Shown here: positions 29,817 to 40,375 of the stretch, in pieces | How positions within the stretch are numbered: position 1 is the stretch's first letter | Layout of the letters: every line of letters begins with the position of its first letter | Assembly (NCBI GenBank): GCA_963970005.1 | Contig: CAXAMN010022696.1 | Coordinates: 674,572-738,571, forward strand | Origin: Durusdinium trenchii | Lineage: Eukaryota; Sar; Dinophyceae; Suessiales; Symbiodiniaceae | DNA: 64,000 nucleotides | Direction: 5' to 3' | Translations under genes and position numbers: made by a program | Notes under the pieces: generated by a model | What the model was told of the DNA's origin: nothing | Seen by the model: only the letters and a program-made list of their open reading frames with translations | The model's database searches: none

Positions 29817-30013
29817 TGTGTAGCCTGGCCTTGAAGGTCATAAGACATGGATTTCTATGTTTGGGGCTGCGTGGGCCAAGAAGACCAACAACCTACTAGC
29901 GATGGCCCTAGTAATTGATCCCATAACTACATGTTTTGTAGTTCTTGACACAGACTTGGCACAGACTGCTTTCGGACGGTTTCACGTGCTGATGTTCACC
30001 CTGGCAGCTACAG

Positions 30014-30597
30014 GGCGATTGCCGATTTCATGCGAAAGACCAACACCCCTTTGGAAGTGTTGGAGCTTGCCTCTCGGCCTGGAGCGCAATTGGTGAGCCG
30101 TTCATGAAACAATCAGACACGATATGACAAGATAGATTTGGAGGGTGTAATGATGTGTAATGTCATATTAACATGTTTAGTTTGGTTTCCTGTTCTTTTT
30201 GTGTGAGTTTGTTTTCCTCACATTTCACTTCCCAAGAAACAAGCACAAGCCCATGGCGGCCCTTTCTGTATTCTTGTGCTATACAGCTTGCCGCATGAGG
30301 AAACACGTGGTGACGTGGTGACGTGGTTTGTTCTCTCGCGACGTTGCCTTGGGGGCCTTGAGGTGAACAACGTGATTTGCCAAGGAGCCGCGAAGGAGCC
30401 TGACGACCGCTGCTGCACGCATCTTGCTCGATGGCCTGTGGCTTATGGAAAACCCGAACCTGTCAGGCCCTGTTTTTGGCAACTGCACAGACAAAACAAC
30501 AACCGAACAATCCCCCGACCTTTTTGGGTGTTTGGCCCGGAACCCTCAAGCTGGGTGTCCTGGGAAGTGCGAAGACTTCATGACTGTGTGCGGCAAG
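30014..30597 (+). CDS. Two LRR-region exons, phase compatible
   Basis: Exon 1 (30014-30092) follows GCAGCTACAG, reads IADFMRKTNTPLEVLELASR and ends at CAATTG|GTGAGC in phase 0. Exon 2 (30385-30597) follows TTTGCCAAG in phase 0, reads LTTAAARILLDGLWLMENPN and later CPGKCEDFMTVCGK, and ends at GGCAAG|GTAGCT. The first matches an LRR helix-strand unit (NTPLEVLEL). The second contains a cysteine-rich tail. Both donors are canonical GT. Confidence 0.6.
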
Positions 30598-30735
30598 GTA
30601 GCTTGGCATAAGTGAAGTGTACATATTGGAGGTGTTCGATTACCTGTGACAGTCGGCACACAATGATCAATATTGATCAATCATCACCATATTAAAGGAA
30701 GGCCTTTACTAACCATCATCATCCCCTGTTGCAGG

Positions 30736-30935
30736 GAATCCTTTGTTTTTTTGGTATATTTCGTGGACAAAGGTTGAGAGTCCAGCGGTCAGATGCTTTG
30801 GGATGGTGTCCGTGCATGGAATCCCCGTTGAACGTGCGACCTGGACACATGTCTCTAAGGAGGTGACACCGCCAATGACACCGCCCCCGAAATGTCTCGC
30901 GAACATAGAGGATTACCAGTACTATGGATTACTTT
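30736..30935 (+). CDS. Exon candidate with ambiguous frame
   Basis: After CCTGTTGCAG at least two plus frames and one minus frame are open. The phase-0 frame that continues the exon ending at 30597 reads RLRVQRSDALGWCPCMESPL and meets a stop at about 30864, so a GA donor (CTCTAAG|GAGGTG) would be needed. Uncertain. Confidence 0.3.
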
Positions 30936-31245
30936 AAAATCAGTGGTGTCACACCCCGTATCAACCAATGACATCCCCTTCCAAACATTGGTTGATAAAT
31001 GTTGATAACATTTACGCTCGATAACATTTGCTTTGCCAACTTGCAATTTCTTGTACAGACACTGAACGTTGGGCTTTATACTAGTACGTAACAGCTGACT
31101 AGCGGTCCTTGGCCACAACCTGTGCACTAAGATGGAAAGCGGAATAAGAATCCACTGTTACAGGGAATGGGATACACCCAATGTATATAATACAAGTCCA
31201 ATAGCATCTTAACCCTCACAGAGCTTGCTGAAACTCTCATGCACA

Positions 31246-31430
31246 GGAGAATATGCTGCCAGTCTCGCGGAGGAATCCACCAAGTGGCTACTACGACTCC
31301 TACCATCAGGTGGAAAACCCAGAAGGTCTCACTCCAGCCGTGTCCGCATGTGTGTCCGTTATGAGGCCACACAGACGAGAAAACTCGGTTGGACCGTCGC
31401 AAGAACAGCTTCAGCAGCACGTTGAATTAG
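31246..31430 (+). CDS. Polar exon candidate
   Basis: The frame reads VSRRNPPSGYYDSYHQVENP and then a glutamine-rich stretch (SQEQLQQHVE), probably after acceptor CACAGGAG. Composition favours real coding. Family unknown. Confidence 0.45.
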
Positions 31431-31530
31431 GGTGTCTCCATGTGACATGTGTCTCCTAATTACTGGTTTAAGTTGTGAGGCGCCCAAGTCACAGTTGAAG
31501 TGTCCCGCATTTGTTTGATGTTTCGAAGCT

Positions 31531-32040
31531 GAGAAAACACACCTTGAAGGAGCTGAGCGGCCTCAAAGAGTTGTTGGAGGTGATTCGAGATCATCCAACC
31601 ATGAGATCCTTGTAAGAATTGGGGGCTTCAAAATACCATTCGGCCAAGTTTGGCCAAGTGTCAAAACATGGTCCAAACCCCTCAGCTTGACATCGGGATC
31701 TCAAAATGGGGCTTGGAGTTGGACTTTGGCTCATATGTTCGGATTCAGGATGTTCCAGCTACAACCGAGACGGCAACCACCCAAATGCAAAGAGCCCTTT
31801 TCCCATTTTTTCCCCCACGGCGCTGCTGCTAATCAAGCCATGTATATATTTTTCAGCTCTAAAAACTAAGGACATTAGATGACATTCGTGTTGGGTTTTA
31901 CTTATATCAAATGAATGCCAGTAGACTGGGTTTTACCGGACTCGACGACTCGACTCGACGACTCGCCTCGCCAGTCTTGAGGGATCCTCGACGTGCGTGG
32001 CAACTTCCTGCCCCTCCAAGCCGGGACCTTGCTGGCCGAG
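31531..32040 (+). CDS. LRR exons
   Basis: A first segment (about 31531-31613) reads LKELSGLKELLEVIRDHPTM and ends near TCCTT|GTAAGA. A last one (31982-32040) follows GTCTTGAG, reads LDVRGNFLPLQAGTLLAE and ends at GCCGAG|GTGGGG. LDVRGNxL is a clear LRR core. In between, 31650-31832 holds a 60-codon frame (QLDIGISKWGLELDFGSYVR) ending in a stop, possibly another exon. The phases of the two LRR segments do not join directly, so an exon between them is likely. Confidence 0.55.
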
Positions 32041-32385
32041 GTGGGGCAGGAAGCTCGTCGTTCATTGTTTAGTCAAGTCGTTGAGTCGTTCGCTTTGGTT
32101 GCGGCTGTGCTTTCACTTTCGGATCAGACATCATAAAAGGGTTCACTTCAATAAAGATTCGGCTGGCTTCAAGGTTGTCCAGTGGAATCGGAACAGGGAG
32201 GAGTCAGGAGGAGTCCATTTGGTGCACTGTCTTGCATTCCGCTGCAGTTTTGTGGGGTCGGGTGTAGGTTTGCTCATAGCATCCTATGCATGGAGGGCAG
32301 ACAACTGACAAAATCAGCGAACTTTTCTACTAATCGTCTTCGAAGGATGCGGACATATGTGCGCACAGGCACATATTTTTTATTG

Positions 32386-32607
32386 CCAGGGTTGCCACGG
32401 TCATTGTGCCATATCGTGTCAGCCCTGGAGGTCGTTTGTGGGCAGAATCGGCTGGAGAGTGTCTGTGGCGTTGCTGGTCTAAGACCGAAGAGATGGATAG
32501 GCCGCAGGCACTGCAGGCTAGATAGCTGTCCTAGCCTGACCTTTGTGGTGAACTTGACAGACAAAACTGCCCAAAGATTGCTTGAACGTGTCGTAATTAG
32601 ATATTAA
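32386..32607 (+). CDS. Exon candidate ending in a stop
   Basis: The frame reads LCHIVSALEVVCGQNRLESV and SCPSLTFVVNLTDKTAQRLL with TAA at 32605-32607. Leucine spacing is LRR-like but imperfect. If real, it is a terminal exon and separates genes here. Confidence 0.4.
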   Translation, partial: PGLPRSLCHIVSALEVVCGQNRLESVCGVAGLRPKRWIGRRHCRLDSCPSLTFVVNLTDKTAQRLLERVVIRY

Positions 32608-32666
32608 ATGGCCTACAGCAAGAGTGCACGTCGTAGGCATGTTCCATGGGTTGTCGTGGTGCCAAG

Positions 32667-32917
32667 GTTGACGTCCCTGCACTGAAGAGCCAGTCTTTGA
32701 CGGTCTTCAAACTGCACAATGACGCCTACTTTTTCAATGCAGCACCCTGCCGAGATAACGACAGACCATCCGAGACAGCTTGTCCCAGCCACCATATTCT
32801 CAACCCGTACAAATGTCCAGAATGGGTGCTTGTTCATGGTGTTGTGAAGAGAGTGAAAGCATTTGTTCTGAAAGATGGACATGTGATTTTCCCGCAGCTG
32901 CAGCTGAAAGCAAAAGG
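32667..32917 (+). CDS. Exon candidate, unidentified
   Basis: After GTGCCAAG the frame reads SQSLTVFKLHNDAYFFNAAP and VHGVVKRVKAFVLKDGHVIF. Ends near AAAAG|GAACCT, a possible GA donor, followed at once by 21-base repeat modules. The composition is strongly protein-like. No family recognised. Confidence 0.45.
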
Positions 32918-33199
32918 AACCTACTAGCGATGGCCTCCAACCTACTAGTACCGACTAGCACAAGGAACCCCTGGTTTGACGTTTTGGATCACAAACGCAT
33001 AGAGCCAAGGAGTACCACGCCAGACAAGATGCTCCGTTCCTTTCCACTGGTGGAGTGTCCTGACATTGACGCAGGTCGATAGGCTCTTTTATACCTTTGC
33101 ACTGATAGCTCGGCTTTTCATCCAGACAGCTTGACCCAGAAGGCCAGAAGGCCCAGTTTGACAGTATGTTTGTTCTTTTAACCTCCGGAAGGTAAACTG

Positions 33200-33280
33200 T
33201 AACAAGAAGCTACTATATAGTAGCTATTTGCTACTAGTAGTAATGCCCTTGTCACTAGTAGCGATGCACTTGTTACTTAT
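33200..33280. repeat. CTAGTAG-type repeat array
   Basis: GCTACTATATAGTAGCTATTTGCTACTAGTAGTAATGCCC is followed by ACTAGTAGCGATGCACTTG. The first part is an imperfect palindrome. Confidence 0.75.
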
Positions 33281-33864
33281 ATATATCGTCATTTAAGTTT
33301 TATGTCAACTTATGTTTTCGGATGCAAGGCTTACTTTCTTGTTCAGCTCCTCTTGCGCTTCCCGTCACCGCGGCTCACCACCTTGCAGCTCTCGAACCAG
33401 GCTTGAGTGGTCAAGCCACGACATTACGTTGTGACTGTATGTTGGGGTGTTTGGTCACTAGGATGATTACCGTATGTTATGCACGGAACTGCCATTGTTG
33501 TTCAACACTCACCATGACTCAGCACTCCAGGCAGAGCTTGTAAGCATGTGTGTGTACAATCAACCAACTCAGCTTACGAATCAGTTGGCTCCAGCCATTG
33601 GTTCGAGGCCTTAGCATCAGATATGGCCGGGGTGGTGCAGCAATTTGGCCAAAAAGTGGGGTCACGACGAAATGAATTCGATGATCGGCGATGAACTCAT
33701 CTTCAAGCACGTGAGAATGGCTTTTATTTTTCCAGAAATTCATCAATTTTATGATTTTACCAGTCTATATTGTTCTATCATATTCTTCCATTCCATGTCC
33801 AGCTTGGTTCCGGTGAGAAGTAGAAGTCATCCGTAGTCATTTTGTGACGTTTTTCCTCCCAGAC

Positions 33865-34129
33865 TCGCGCGATTCCATCGCCCGGAAGTCGCGCGAGTCC
33901 ATCGCTCAGGCTTTATGACGAGCTCGGCCAAGCCCTGGAGAGCTCCCGGCTTCATTTCTTGGATCTCAGTGGCTTTTGGGTCCTTTGGAGAAAGAGACGG
34001 GGAAAGGACGTGTGAAGCTGCCATCTCCGGGACGACCTGGGAGACTGCCATGCCGAAGTCAAGCTGCACATCCGTTCGAAAGCTCCCTTCTAAGCTTTGA
34101 CGCATGTTGACGCCAATGATGTCGAACAT
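33865..34129 (-). CDS. Minus-strand exon, unidentified
   Basis: From an ATG at 34129 the frame reads MFDIIGVNMRQSLEGSFRTD and MAVSQVVPEMAASHVLSPSL, then KATEIQEMKPGALQGLAELV. It is one of the most protein-like minus-strand stretches. Just upstream a different minus frame (34256-34059, VQLDACFLNSNPSVMGWPG) and an exon-like stretch at 34386-34256 (SWPGECQGLLQLLRRYPQNS) suggest further exons of the same or a neighbouring gene. Confidence 0.5.
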
Positions 34130-34255
34130 CAGTTGCCATTCCCGGCCATCCCATCACGCTGGGATTGGAGTTGAGGAAGCACGCATCGAGCTGAACCAGT
34201 TTACATAGATTCCTTTGGCCTTTGGTGATTATGGGCATGCGGCATGCATGTGCCA

Positions 34256-34386
34256 CCCAAACCAGGACCTAGGGCCCTGAAGGGCCCGGCGACTGGCTCG
34301 CTTGCACTGTTCTGAGGATAGCGGCGCAGCAGCTGGAGCAGCCCTTGGCACTCACCTGGCCAAGATAGATACGACTCTCGGTCAGA
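34256..34386 (-). CDS. Minus-strand exon candidate
   Basis: The frame reads SWPGECQGLLQLLRRYPQNS followed by a glycine-proline stretch. 21-base repeat modules lie directly upstream on this strand (34395-34460). Probably linked to the exon at 34129-33865. Confidence 0.4.
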
Positions 34387-34733
34387 GAGAGTCCCAGAGG
34401 CCATCGCTACTAGGGTGGAGGCCATCGCTGCTAAGGTGGAGGCCATCGCTATTAGAAACAAATAAAGAAAAGGAAGAAAGGTCTGATATAGTTTGCTATT
34501 AGGTCGGAGGCCATAGAAAGTCCCAGAGTTTGGATGCCACCGACGGTGCTTGAACAGGTCGAACACATGAACCTAACACTGTGAGAAGCAGGTGCAGCGT
34601 GAACGTGAGCGTGAGCGTGCGGAGATGGAATTGACGAATTGGATGAACACCAATAGCTTACAAAAAAGATAGTTACTCAACATAATATATAGATCCATAT
34701 AAAGATGGTGCAGAAAGATGCTAAAAGCGTTTT

Positions 34734-34940
34734 TTGGACAAATTCGATTCCAAGGCTCCAGACAATCAAAGTGGGCACTGGCATGCTGGACTTGCAGATG
34801 ATTCGGTCCAAAGGCCCATCTCGGGGAGAGACACACGGGCGATTCGCACAAAGCACTCCGAGAAGCGCAGCGCGTCGAGGAATGGAAGACACGACAAACT
34901 AGCTTTTGAAAGAAAGGACGAAGCAATAGAAAGCATATAG
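34734..34940 (+). CDS. Polar open frame, strand uncertain
   Basis: The plus frame reads DNQSGHWHAGLADDSVQRPI and then a charged stretch to a stop. The minus strand is open for 111 codons over 35101-34766. No domain. Confidence 0.25.
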   Translation: MDKFDSKAPDNQSGHWHAGLADDSVQRPISGRDTRAIRTKHSEKRSASRNGRHDKLAFERKDEAIESI

Positions 34941-35485
34941 AACACATGACCTTGCAATATGTTGAAACAGTTTGTCAAAAAGCACCACTCCATAGAGTCT
35001 CTTGAGCACTCCATTTTTTTGGCAAGCCAACTTTTGGCTCTTGTCCAGTCCGAGAGGGGAGGGAGAGATGAATCAGAAAGGGAGTCTTGGCTCCTTGTCA
35101 CTTGTAGAGCATAGATGAGCCACAGTATGAATCATATCGCTAGTAGGAGGCCATTCCTATTGGCTCCTTATGTTGGAGGCTATCGCTTTGTCGCCGTGAG
35201 GTCAAAGTGGCGGACCAGAAGAGTTGAAGTTGGGAACCTCCAGGAATTGGCGCTTTGTGCCAAACATGTGCCAAACATGGTCAAGCTCAGAGCCAAACTT
35301 GGAAGTGAAGTCTTAGACCAGAGAGTTTTGACACCCGTTAAAGATCTTTAAAGTTATGTCAATCTTTAAGTTTTTCACGAGACTAGAAAGAGAGCGGAGT
35401 GAGAGGACTCTGAGAGGACCAAACCAAAAGAGAGAGAGAGAGAGCGGTGAGAGCGGAGTCCGTGTTTTTTTTTCGGAGTTGCCAG

Positions 35486-35585
35486 GATGCGAGACTGCGG
35501 TGCGGGGATCATCAGTCAATGCTTGCCGCCCAATGTCACAAAGATCAATCTGGCTGGAGCTGGGGTTGGTGCCAATGGCTACAAG
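35486..35585 (+). CDS. LRR exon with GC donor
   Basis: Bounded by GAGTTGCCAG and GCTACAAG|GCGCGT, it reads GIISQCLPPNVTKINLAGAG followed by VGANGY. The P-N-V-x-x-I-x-L-x-G-x-x-(V/I)-G pattern is a good ribonuclease-inhibitor-type LRR. The predicted donor is GC, not GT. A minus-strand frame of 196 codons overlaps but looks like a shadow over most of its length. Confidence 0.6.
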
Positions 35586-35804
35586 GCGCGTGCAAGCTAG
35601 GGGAATGAGCAGACCTGAGTAAACACCAGCAGCTTTCTGGCGCTTGAGAGAAGAGTGACGGTTTATCGAGTGAACCCAGTCGCAGCTGCAGATTGAATCA
35701 ACAGATTGTTCATGTGGCAAGTGCTTGGCTTGCCGTGCTAAAACAAAATGTGTTCTGCTGCATGTGTTTCCAATCACCAATGACCAACGGAATCGATCAC
35801 TCAC

Positions 35805-35903
35805 CAGATCCGACAAGGCAACCAGGCCATAGGCGGCACCCCCGTGAGTGTCGATGAGTAGCTGTGCTGCCAAAGGCAGAGCCAGCTGCCTTGACATTGA
35901 CAA
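35805..35903 (-). CDS. Possible minus-strand exon
   Basis: The minus frame reads LPLAAQLLIDTHGGAAYGLV and ALSDLVSD. The plus strand has stops in this interval in two frames. Borders unresolved. Confidence 0.3.
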
Positions 35904-36189
35904 TGTCCCTCACCGTCCCTCCCCTTTCATATTACATATAGCTTACATGGGTCAAATTAACAAGACAGCTTGGTCCATGTGGCTCATGCAAATTAATCGT
36001 ATGCAACCCTGCACCGGATTGGAGGAATCAAGATCCCATGATAATGAATCGCAAGGAACCGAGGGAAACTGAAGGGGACAAGCATGACCTGACAGATCCT
36101 CTCGCAATGCCCCAGCCTTCAGCAGATCGATGGTGCCTTGGTAAAATCGCTTGACCTGTCATGCAAGCAAACATCTATAATCCAGGAAC

Positions 36190-36300
36190 AAGGACGCTAC
36201 TAGGGGCTCCTGGCCTTACTACTAGGAGCAAAGACGCTACCCGGGACTCCTGGCATCTCTACTAGGAGCAAGAACGCTACTAGTAACAAGAAGCTCCTTG
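36190..36300. repeat. 41-base-type repeat array
   Basis: Two and a half units of CTACTAGGAGCAAAGACGCTAC and GGGGCTCCTGGCCTTACTAC, then a GTAACAAGAAGCT module. Confidence 0.85.
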
Positions 36301-36659
36301 TTCGGATACGAAGCGAGATGACATTCACTTGGAGCCGGTCAGAGATCCAATTTGCGAGACATTGGGTTTCGGTCAACAGTCAACACATTTTAACCTTATA
36401 TTAGTGTTACAATGTTTTTACACTGTTTGCAATCCAACGGAGGTGTATCAGATGCCGTTCCCATGTTGCATCCAAGGTGTGGATTTGAGTGCATTCAAGG
36501 CCAGGGCGGCCAGGGCATTGTGTTTCGGCCGACTTTTTCTTAGTTTCTAATAGCAATAACGGCCTCGAACCTACTTGTACTAGCGATGGCCTCCAACCTA
36601 ATACAAGGAACGAATGCAGGAGCGCAATTGTCGCATCAGGCCAGGCCATCCTAGGCCCT

Positions 36660-36797
36660 AAGCGACCTGACCAGCCCTGCCCCAGTTGGAAGGAAAGTAC
36701 GACCGAACTGGACTTCTCTCAGCACCCGGCCGTGGCTTCCGGCTCTGTGGCCGCTATCATTGCCCGAACAGCATCTGGGCTGAGAGTGACCAAATAA
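36660..36797 (+). CDS. C-terminal exon, unidentified
   Basis: The frame reads KESTTELDFSQHPAVASGSV and AAIIARTASGLRVTK before a TAA at 36795-36797. A further candidate lies upstream (36480-36548, LSAFKARAARALCFGR). The stop marks a gene end if the exon is real. Confidence 0.45.
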   Translation, partial: KRPDQPCPSWKESTTELDFSQHPAVASGSVAAIIARTASGLRVTK

Positions 36798-36942
36798 CAT
36801 GTCACATGCCAGTGCACCGTTATGCACCAGCCGTATGTGCTGTGCTACCATGCACATCCATGCACTCTGTCACCATAGAATGGATGAAATCCAGAAACGG
36901 TAGAAATCCATTTGGCACAAGGAGTTAGCTTGTCCATCAGGG

Positions 36943-37266
36943 GTGGAGGATTCTTTCCTTACACATGTTGTTTCTCCAAGCCTTGTGGATGTCGGGTCTT
37001 GGATCGCACAGTTAGTACGTCAGTGGTCTCCTGATCTGGAAAAGAGCCTGCTCTGTCTTTGCAGAGCTGCTTTTGTCGCGAAACGAACGCGTTCGGAGTC
37101 CTTGGTTTCGTTCGTCAAGGTCCTGACTCCGAGGCTACAACGATTGAACTTGTCCGGCTGCCCCTCGGCGAGCGAAACGAACGTCTGGGAACCTCTCGAA
37201 ACCTCTGGACTGGCTCGTGGCTCGTATTCAGCTGCGTTGAAGAAAACAAAGACCGAGCTTTGCTAA
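36943..37266 (+). CDS. LRR-containing open frame
   Basis: 107 codons include LVSFVKVLTPRLQRLNLSGC followed by PSASETNVWEPLE and end in TAA. L-x-x-L-N-L-S-G-C is the cysteine-containing LRR core. The true exon probably starts after GTCTTTGCAG (37060). A second plus frame is open in parallel. Confidence 0.5.
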   Translation: MEDSFLTHVVSPSLVDVGSWIAQLVRQWSPDLEKSLLCLCRAAFVAKRTRSESLVSFVKVLTPRLQRLNLSGCPSASETNVWEPLETSGLARGSYSAALKKTKTELC

Positions 37267-37719
37267 TGCGATTGCTCCTTTCCGTCCTTAGTGCCAAGAC
37301 TGTTTGGTTTGCGAGTCCAACAACGTCCAAAGGTAGAAAACATGTTGAAGATTGTTGAAACAGTTGTTCGAACATATTCAATCCATGTGCCCGGCTGCGC
37401 TAGCCGCTAGCTCTTCATTTCCAGAGCTAAGGCTTTAAGGCCTTGTATTAGCCTTCTGGGAAGCGTGAGGGGGGATTTGTTCGAAAGACATCGAGACCAT
37501 GCGACAAGAAAAGCCGACGCCCAAAACCATCTAAGACTCCGCTGTAATGTGCTGTAATCCCGAGCGTTCTGAGGCAACCTCACCAGCAAATCCCATGTGC
37601 ATCCCTTGACTCCCGTGGCGGGTGGATCTGGTGGCATTGGCTGCAACGGCGGCTGCGACTGCCGGACCTTCGAGGCACCAACCGACGCGGCTGCGATAGC
37701 CTGGTATGTTGAGGATGTA

Positions 37720-37790
37720 CCTAGTAGCGTCCGATCGCTCCGTTCGTAGCAATGCCCTTTGCTCCTAGTAGCTTCTTGCTCCTGGGCCTA
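37720..37790. repeat. CTAGTAG-type repeat copy
   Basis: CCTAGTAGCGTCCGATCGCTC is followed by GTAGCAATGCCCTTTGCTCC and CTAGTAGCTTCTTGCTCCT. Confidence 0.75.
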
Positions 37791-37977
37791 TTTGAGGATG
37801 TTGACTTCTGAAGTTGAGCTCCTTCGTTTAGATCTAGTTTTAGCCTAGTTTAGCCTGCTGGATGTGCAAGGATCCCCCATGCAATTGCATGCTGATAGGT
37901 AGTTACCAGTTGCCAGGTAGCTCTTCTTTTCACTGTGTGGCAGCTCATATCATTGGGGTTGACTCGACCGAGCGCAC

Positions 37978-38100
37978 TTGCGCCTACCTGTGCCTCAGGG
38001 CACCAATGCCTACAAGCACTGCGCAGACTGCGACCTGGACTTTTGTTCAACGTGCTGCATGTCAGAGTGCCCGATGATACTTGGAAGGAAAGTTCCAAGA
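37978..38100 (+). CDS. Cysteine-rich exon candidate, zinc-binding-like
   Basis: The frame reads YKHCADCDLDFCSTCCMSEC. The spacing C-x2-C-x4-C-x2-C is that of small zinc-binding folds such as ZZ-type fingers. A different plus frame is open for 113 codons over the same interval, so the reading frame is not settled. Borders unresolved. Confidence 0.35.
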
Positions 38101-38939
38101 GTAGCGGGAGACACGCATCTATTCAAGGCAGGTTTCGTTTTGGCCCCCTGGTTGTCCAAAATAGGGGGATGCTCACTTCCTTCTTGCAATTGAAGTTGCT
38201 AATGATCTTTTGGCAAAGTCCTCGTGCAAACCAGCAACTTCCAAGCGACAGGAAAAGCATGCGCGTGACGGCGTGAAGGGTCAATTCGCTGGAATATGGT
38301 GAAGAGTTTACCTTTTTTTTCTGCCCTTGCAAAAACATGAAGCGGATACAGCAACAACACTTGTCACACGCCAAGGATCTCCTTGGCAGAATCCCTGCAG
38401 CGCTTGCCACACCTGGTCTCGTTGAAGCTCTCAGACGTGTCCTTCCAAGGTGCCGTGAGGGCCGTGCTTGAACTTGCCAGACATGCAGAAGCCATGCAGA
38501 AGCAAGCGCCTGCCTTTTTTTTCAAGACCTGATGTTGCCGTTGCCCTGTAATGCATCACATAATGCCTTGTCATGCCATATCCATTTATACATGGAGCTC
38601 TTGGCTCTTGTGTTCAATGACATGATATGACATGCCGAGGTGGCAAAATGGGGCCCGTCCGCTCCCACTTGGATATCGAGCCTTTTTGTGCAAGATCTCG
38701 GGTGACAGGCGTTCTTGAATGCAAATACTTGGCTCAAGCTGACAGATGTTTGTTCTTCAAGCATTCTTGGTTCTTTAGACTTTAGACTTGACTATTGATT
38801 TCATTTTTCTTCATCTGTTTCTTTAGCCTTTGTTTGCGGGATACCTATCAAAAAGAAAATTAATTCCTATCAAAAAGAAACTTGATTCCTATCAAAAAAA
38901 ACATTAATTCGTATCAAAAAAATTTTTCCCTACTCCTTT

Positions 38940-39085
38940 GGTCCTGGTCTGCTGGTTCCCTGGTCGCTTGGTCCTTTGGTCCCTTTTGTCCTGGTCCCTT
39001 GGTCCTCTGGTCCCTTGGTCCTCTGGTCCCTCTGGTCCTCTGGTCCCTTGGTCCTCTGGTCCCTTGGTCCTCTGGTCCTTCGCGT
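38940..39085. repeat. Low-complexity CTGGTCCCTTGGTC tandem repeat
   Basis: About ten degenerate copies of CCTTGGTCCTCTGGTC follow one another. The open frames across it (for example GPLVPWSS repeats) come from the repeat and are not called. Confidence 0.85.
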
Positions 39086-39109
39086 TAAAGGTGATTTGGA
39101 AATCTGGTC

Positions 39110-39612
39110 ATACATCCTGTGAAGCACCGTAGCAGACCTTTTATCGCCAGACGTAGCGCACCTTTTTTGTGAGCCACCCTGACGGTAAAATTTAGACGAA
39201 GAAAGTGCCATTCCAAGGTAGCAAACCTTTTGTGAGCCACCTGAGGGCAAAATTTTGAAGAGGAAGGCGCCATTCCAACGTTGCAGACCTTTTGTTAGCC
39301 TTGCGAGGTTAAAACTTAGAGGAAGAAGTTGCCATTCCAACGTAGCAGGAGGAAGTTGCCATTCCAACGTAGCAGGCCTGTGTTTTGTGAGCAACCCGAG
39401 GGTAGAACTTGCTATTCCAACGTAGCAGACCTTTTGTGAGCCACCCGGGGTTAAACTTTAGGTGCCACGCCAAGGTAGCAGACCTTTTGTGAGCAACATT
39501 TAGAGGAGCAGTAGACCTTTTGTGAGCCATGCGAGGTCAAAGTTTACAGGAGCAGACCTGTTGTCAGCATAAACTTTAGAGGAGGAAGGTGCCATTCCAA
39601 CATAGAGCCATC
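39110..39612. repeat. Degenerate tandem repeat of about 60-75 bases
   Basis: Units contain GTAGCAGACCTTTTGTGAGCC, a GAGGTTAAAACTTAGAGGA-like middle and GTTGCCATTCCAACG. At least six diverged copies are seen, with some truncated. Confidence 0.75.
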
Positions 39613-39899
39613 CACAGGTCTTGTGGTTTTGTGAGCCATCGTGAAATTCAGACAGATCACGGTTGAGATGCAGAGAGGTCTACATCTACAAAGATCCAGG
39701 GGCCTGGAGACCCAGACGGATCTGCAGGTGTAGAGGTCTAGAAACCCACAGACCTAAAGATGGAGGTTTAGATGTCTTGAGTCTTGAGATCCAGGGAGGT
39801 GTTGAAATCTAAGTTCTATACTTGCAGAGGGTGTAGAAAGATGTTCAGATCCAGAGATATCAAGAGCTCTTTTCACAGGTCTTCAGATCCACAGAATTT

Positions 39900-40375
39900 T
39901 ACAAATGCCACGCAAGCTGCACTACAAGGTTCGCAATCGCTGCGCTTGCCACGAAGTCTGCGCTTATAGACGGAGGTTCACGCAATCTGCACTTCGAGGT
40001 TCACGAAGTGCTGCGCCGGCCATGAAATCTGCAGTTCCAGTGCGCAAGTGCTGCCTGCCACGAGCCTTGCAACTGAAGGTGCTCAAAGTGCTGCGTGCAA
40101 AGTGCCGCTCCTGCCACGAAACCTGCTACTGGAGGTGCTCAAAGTGCTGCGCCTGCCACGAAATAAATCTGCAGCTCCAGTGCACAAAGTGCCGCTCCTG
40201 CCACGAAATCTGCTACTAGAGGTGATCAAAGTGCTGCGCAGGCCACGAAATGTGCAGTTCCAGTGCACAAAGTGCTGCTCCTGCCACGAAATCTGCCACT
40301 GGAGATGCTCAAAGTGCTGCGCGCGCCACGAAATCTGCACATCCAGATTCACATCGCGCAGCGCTGCCAAGGCGG
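39900..40375. repeat. Tandem repeat of about 45 bases
   Basis: Units combine TGCCACGAAATCTGC, a CAGTGCACAAAGTGCTG-like part and GAGGTGCTCAAAGTGCTG. About ten copies lie inside the inverted-repeat element. Frames across it give a cysteine-rich translation (CTKCRSCHEIC) in phase with the unit; I see no evidence that it is translated. Confidence 0.8.

Noticed and set aside
35313-35903. 196-codon minus-strand frame as one gene
   Set aside because: Its lower half is antisense to a good LRR exon with clean borders and runs through a (GA)n tract; only the first 30 or so codons look coding.
38729-38738. TTGGCTCAAG matches the 3' end of the dinoflagellate spliced leader
   Set aside because: Only 10 bases match, the preceding leader sequence is absent, and no clear coding start follows.
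38930-39394. 154-codon minus-strand frame
   Set aside because: It is made of translated satellite and tandem repeats inside the inverted-repeat element.
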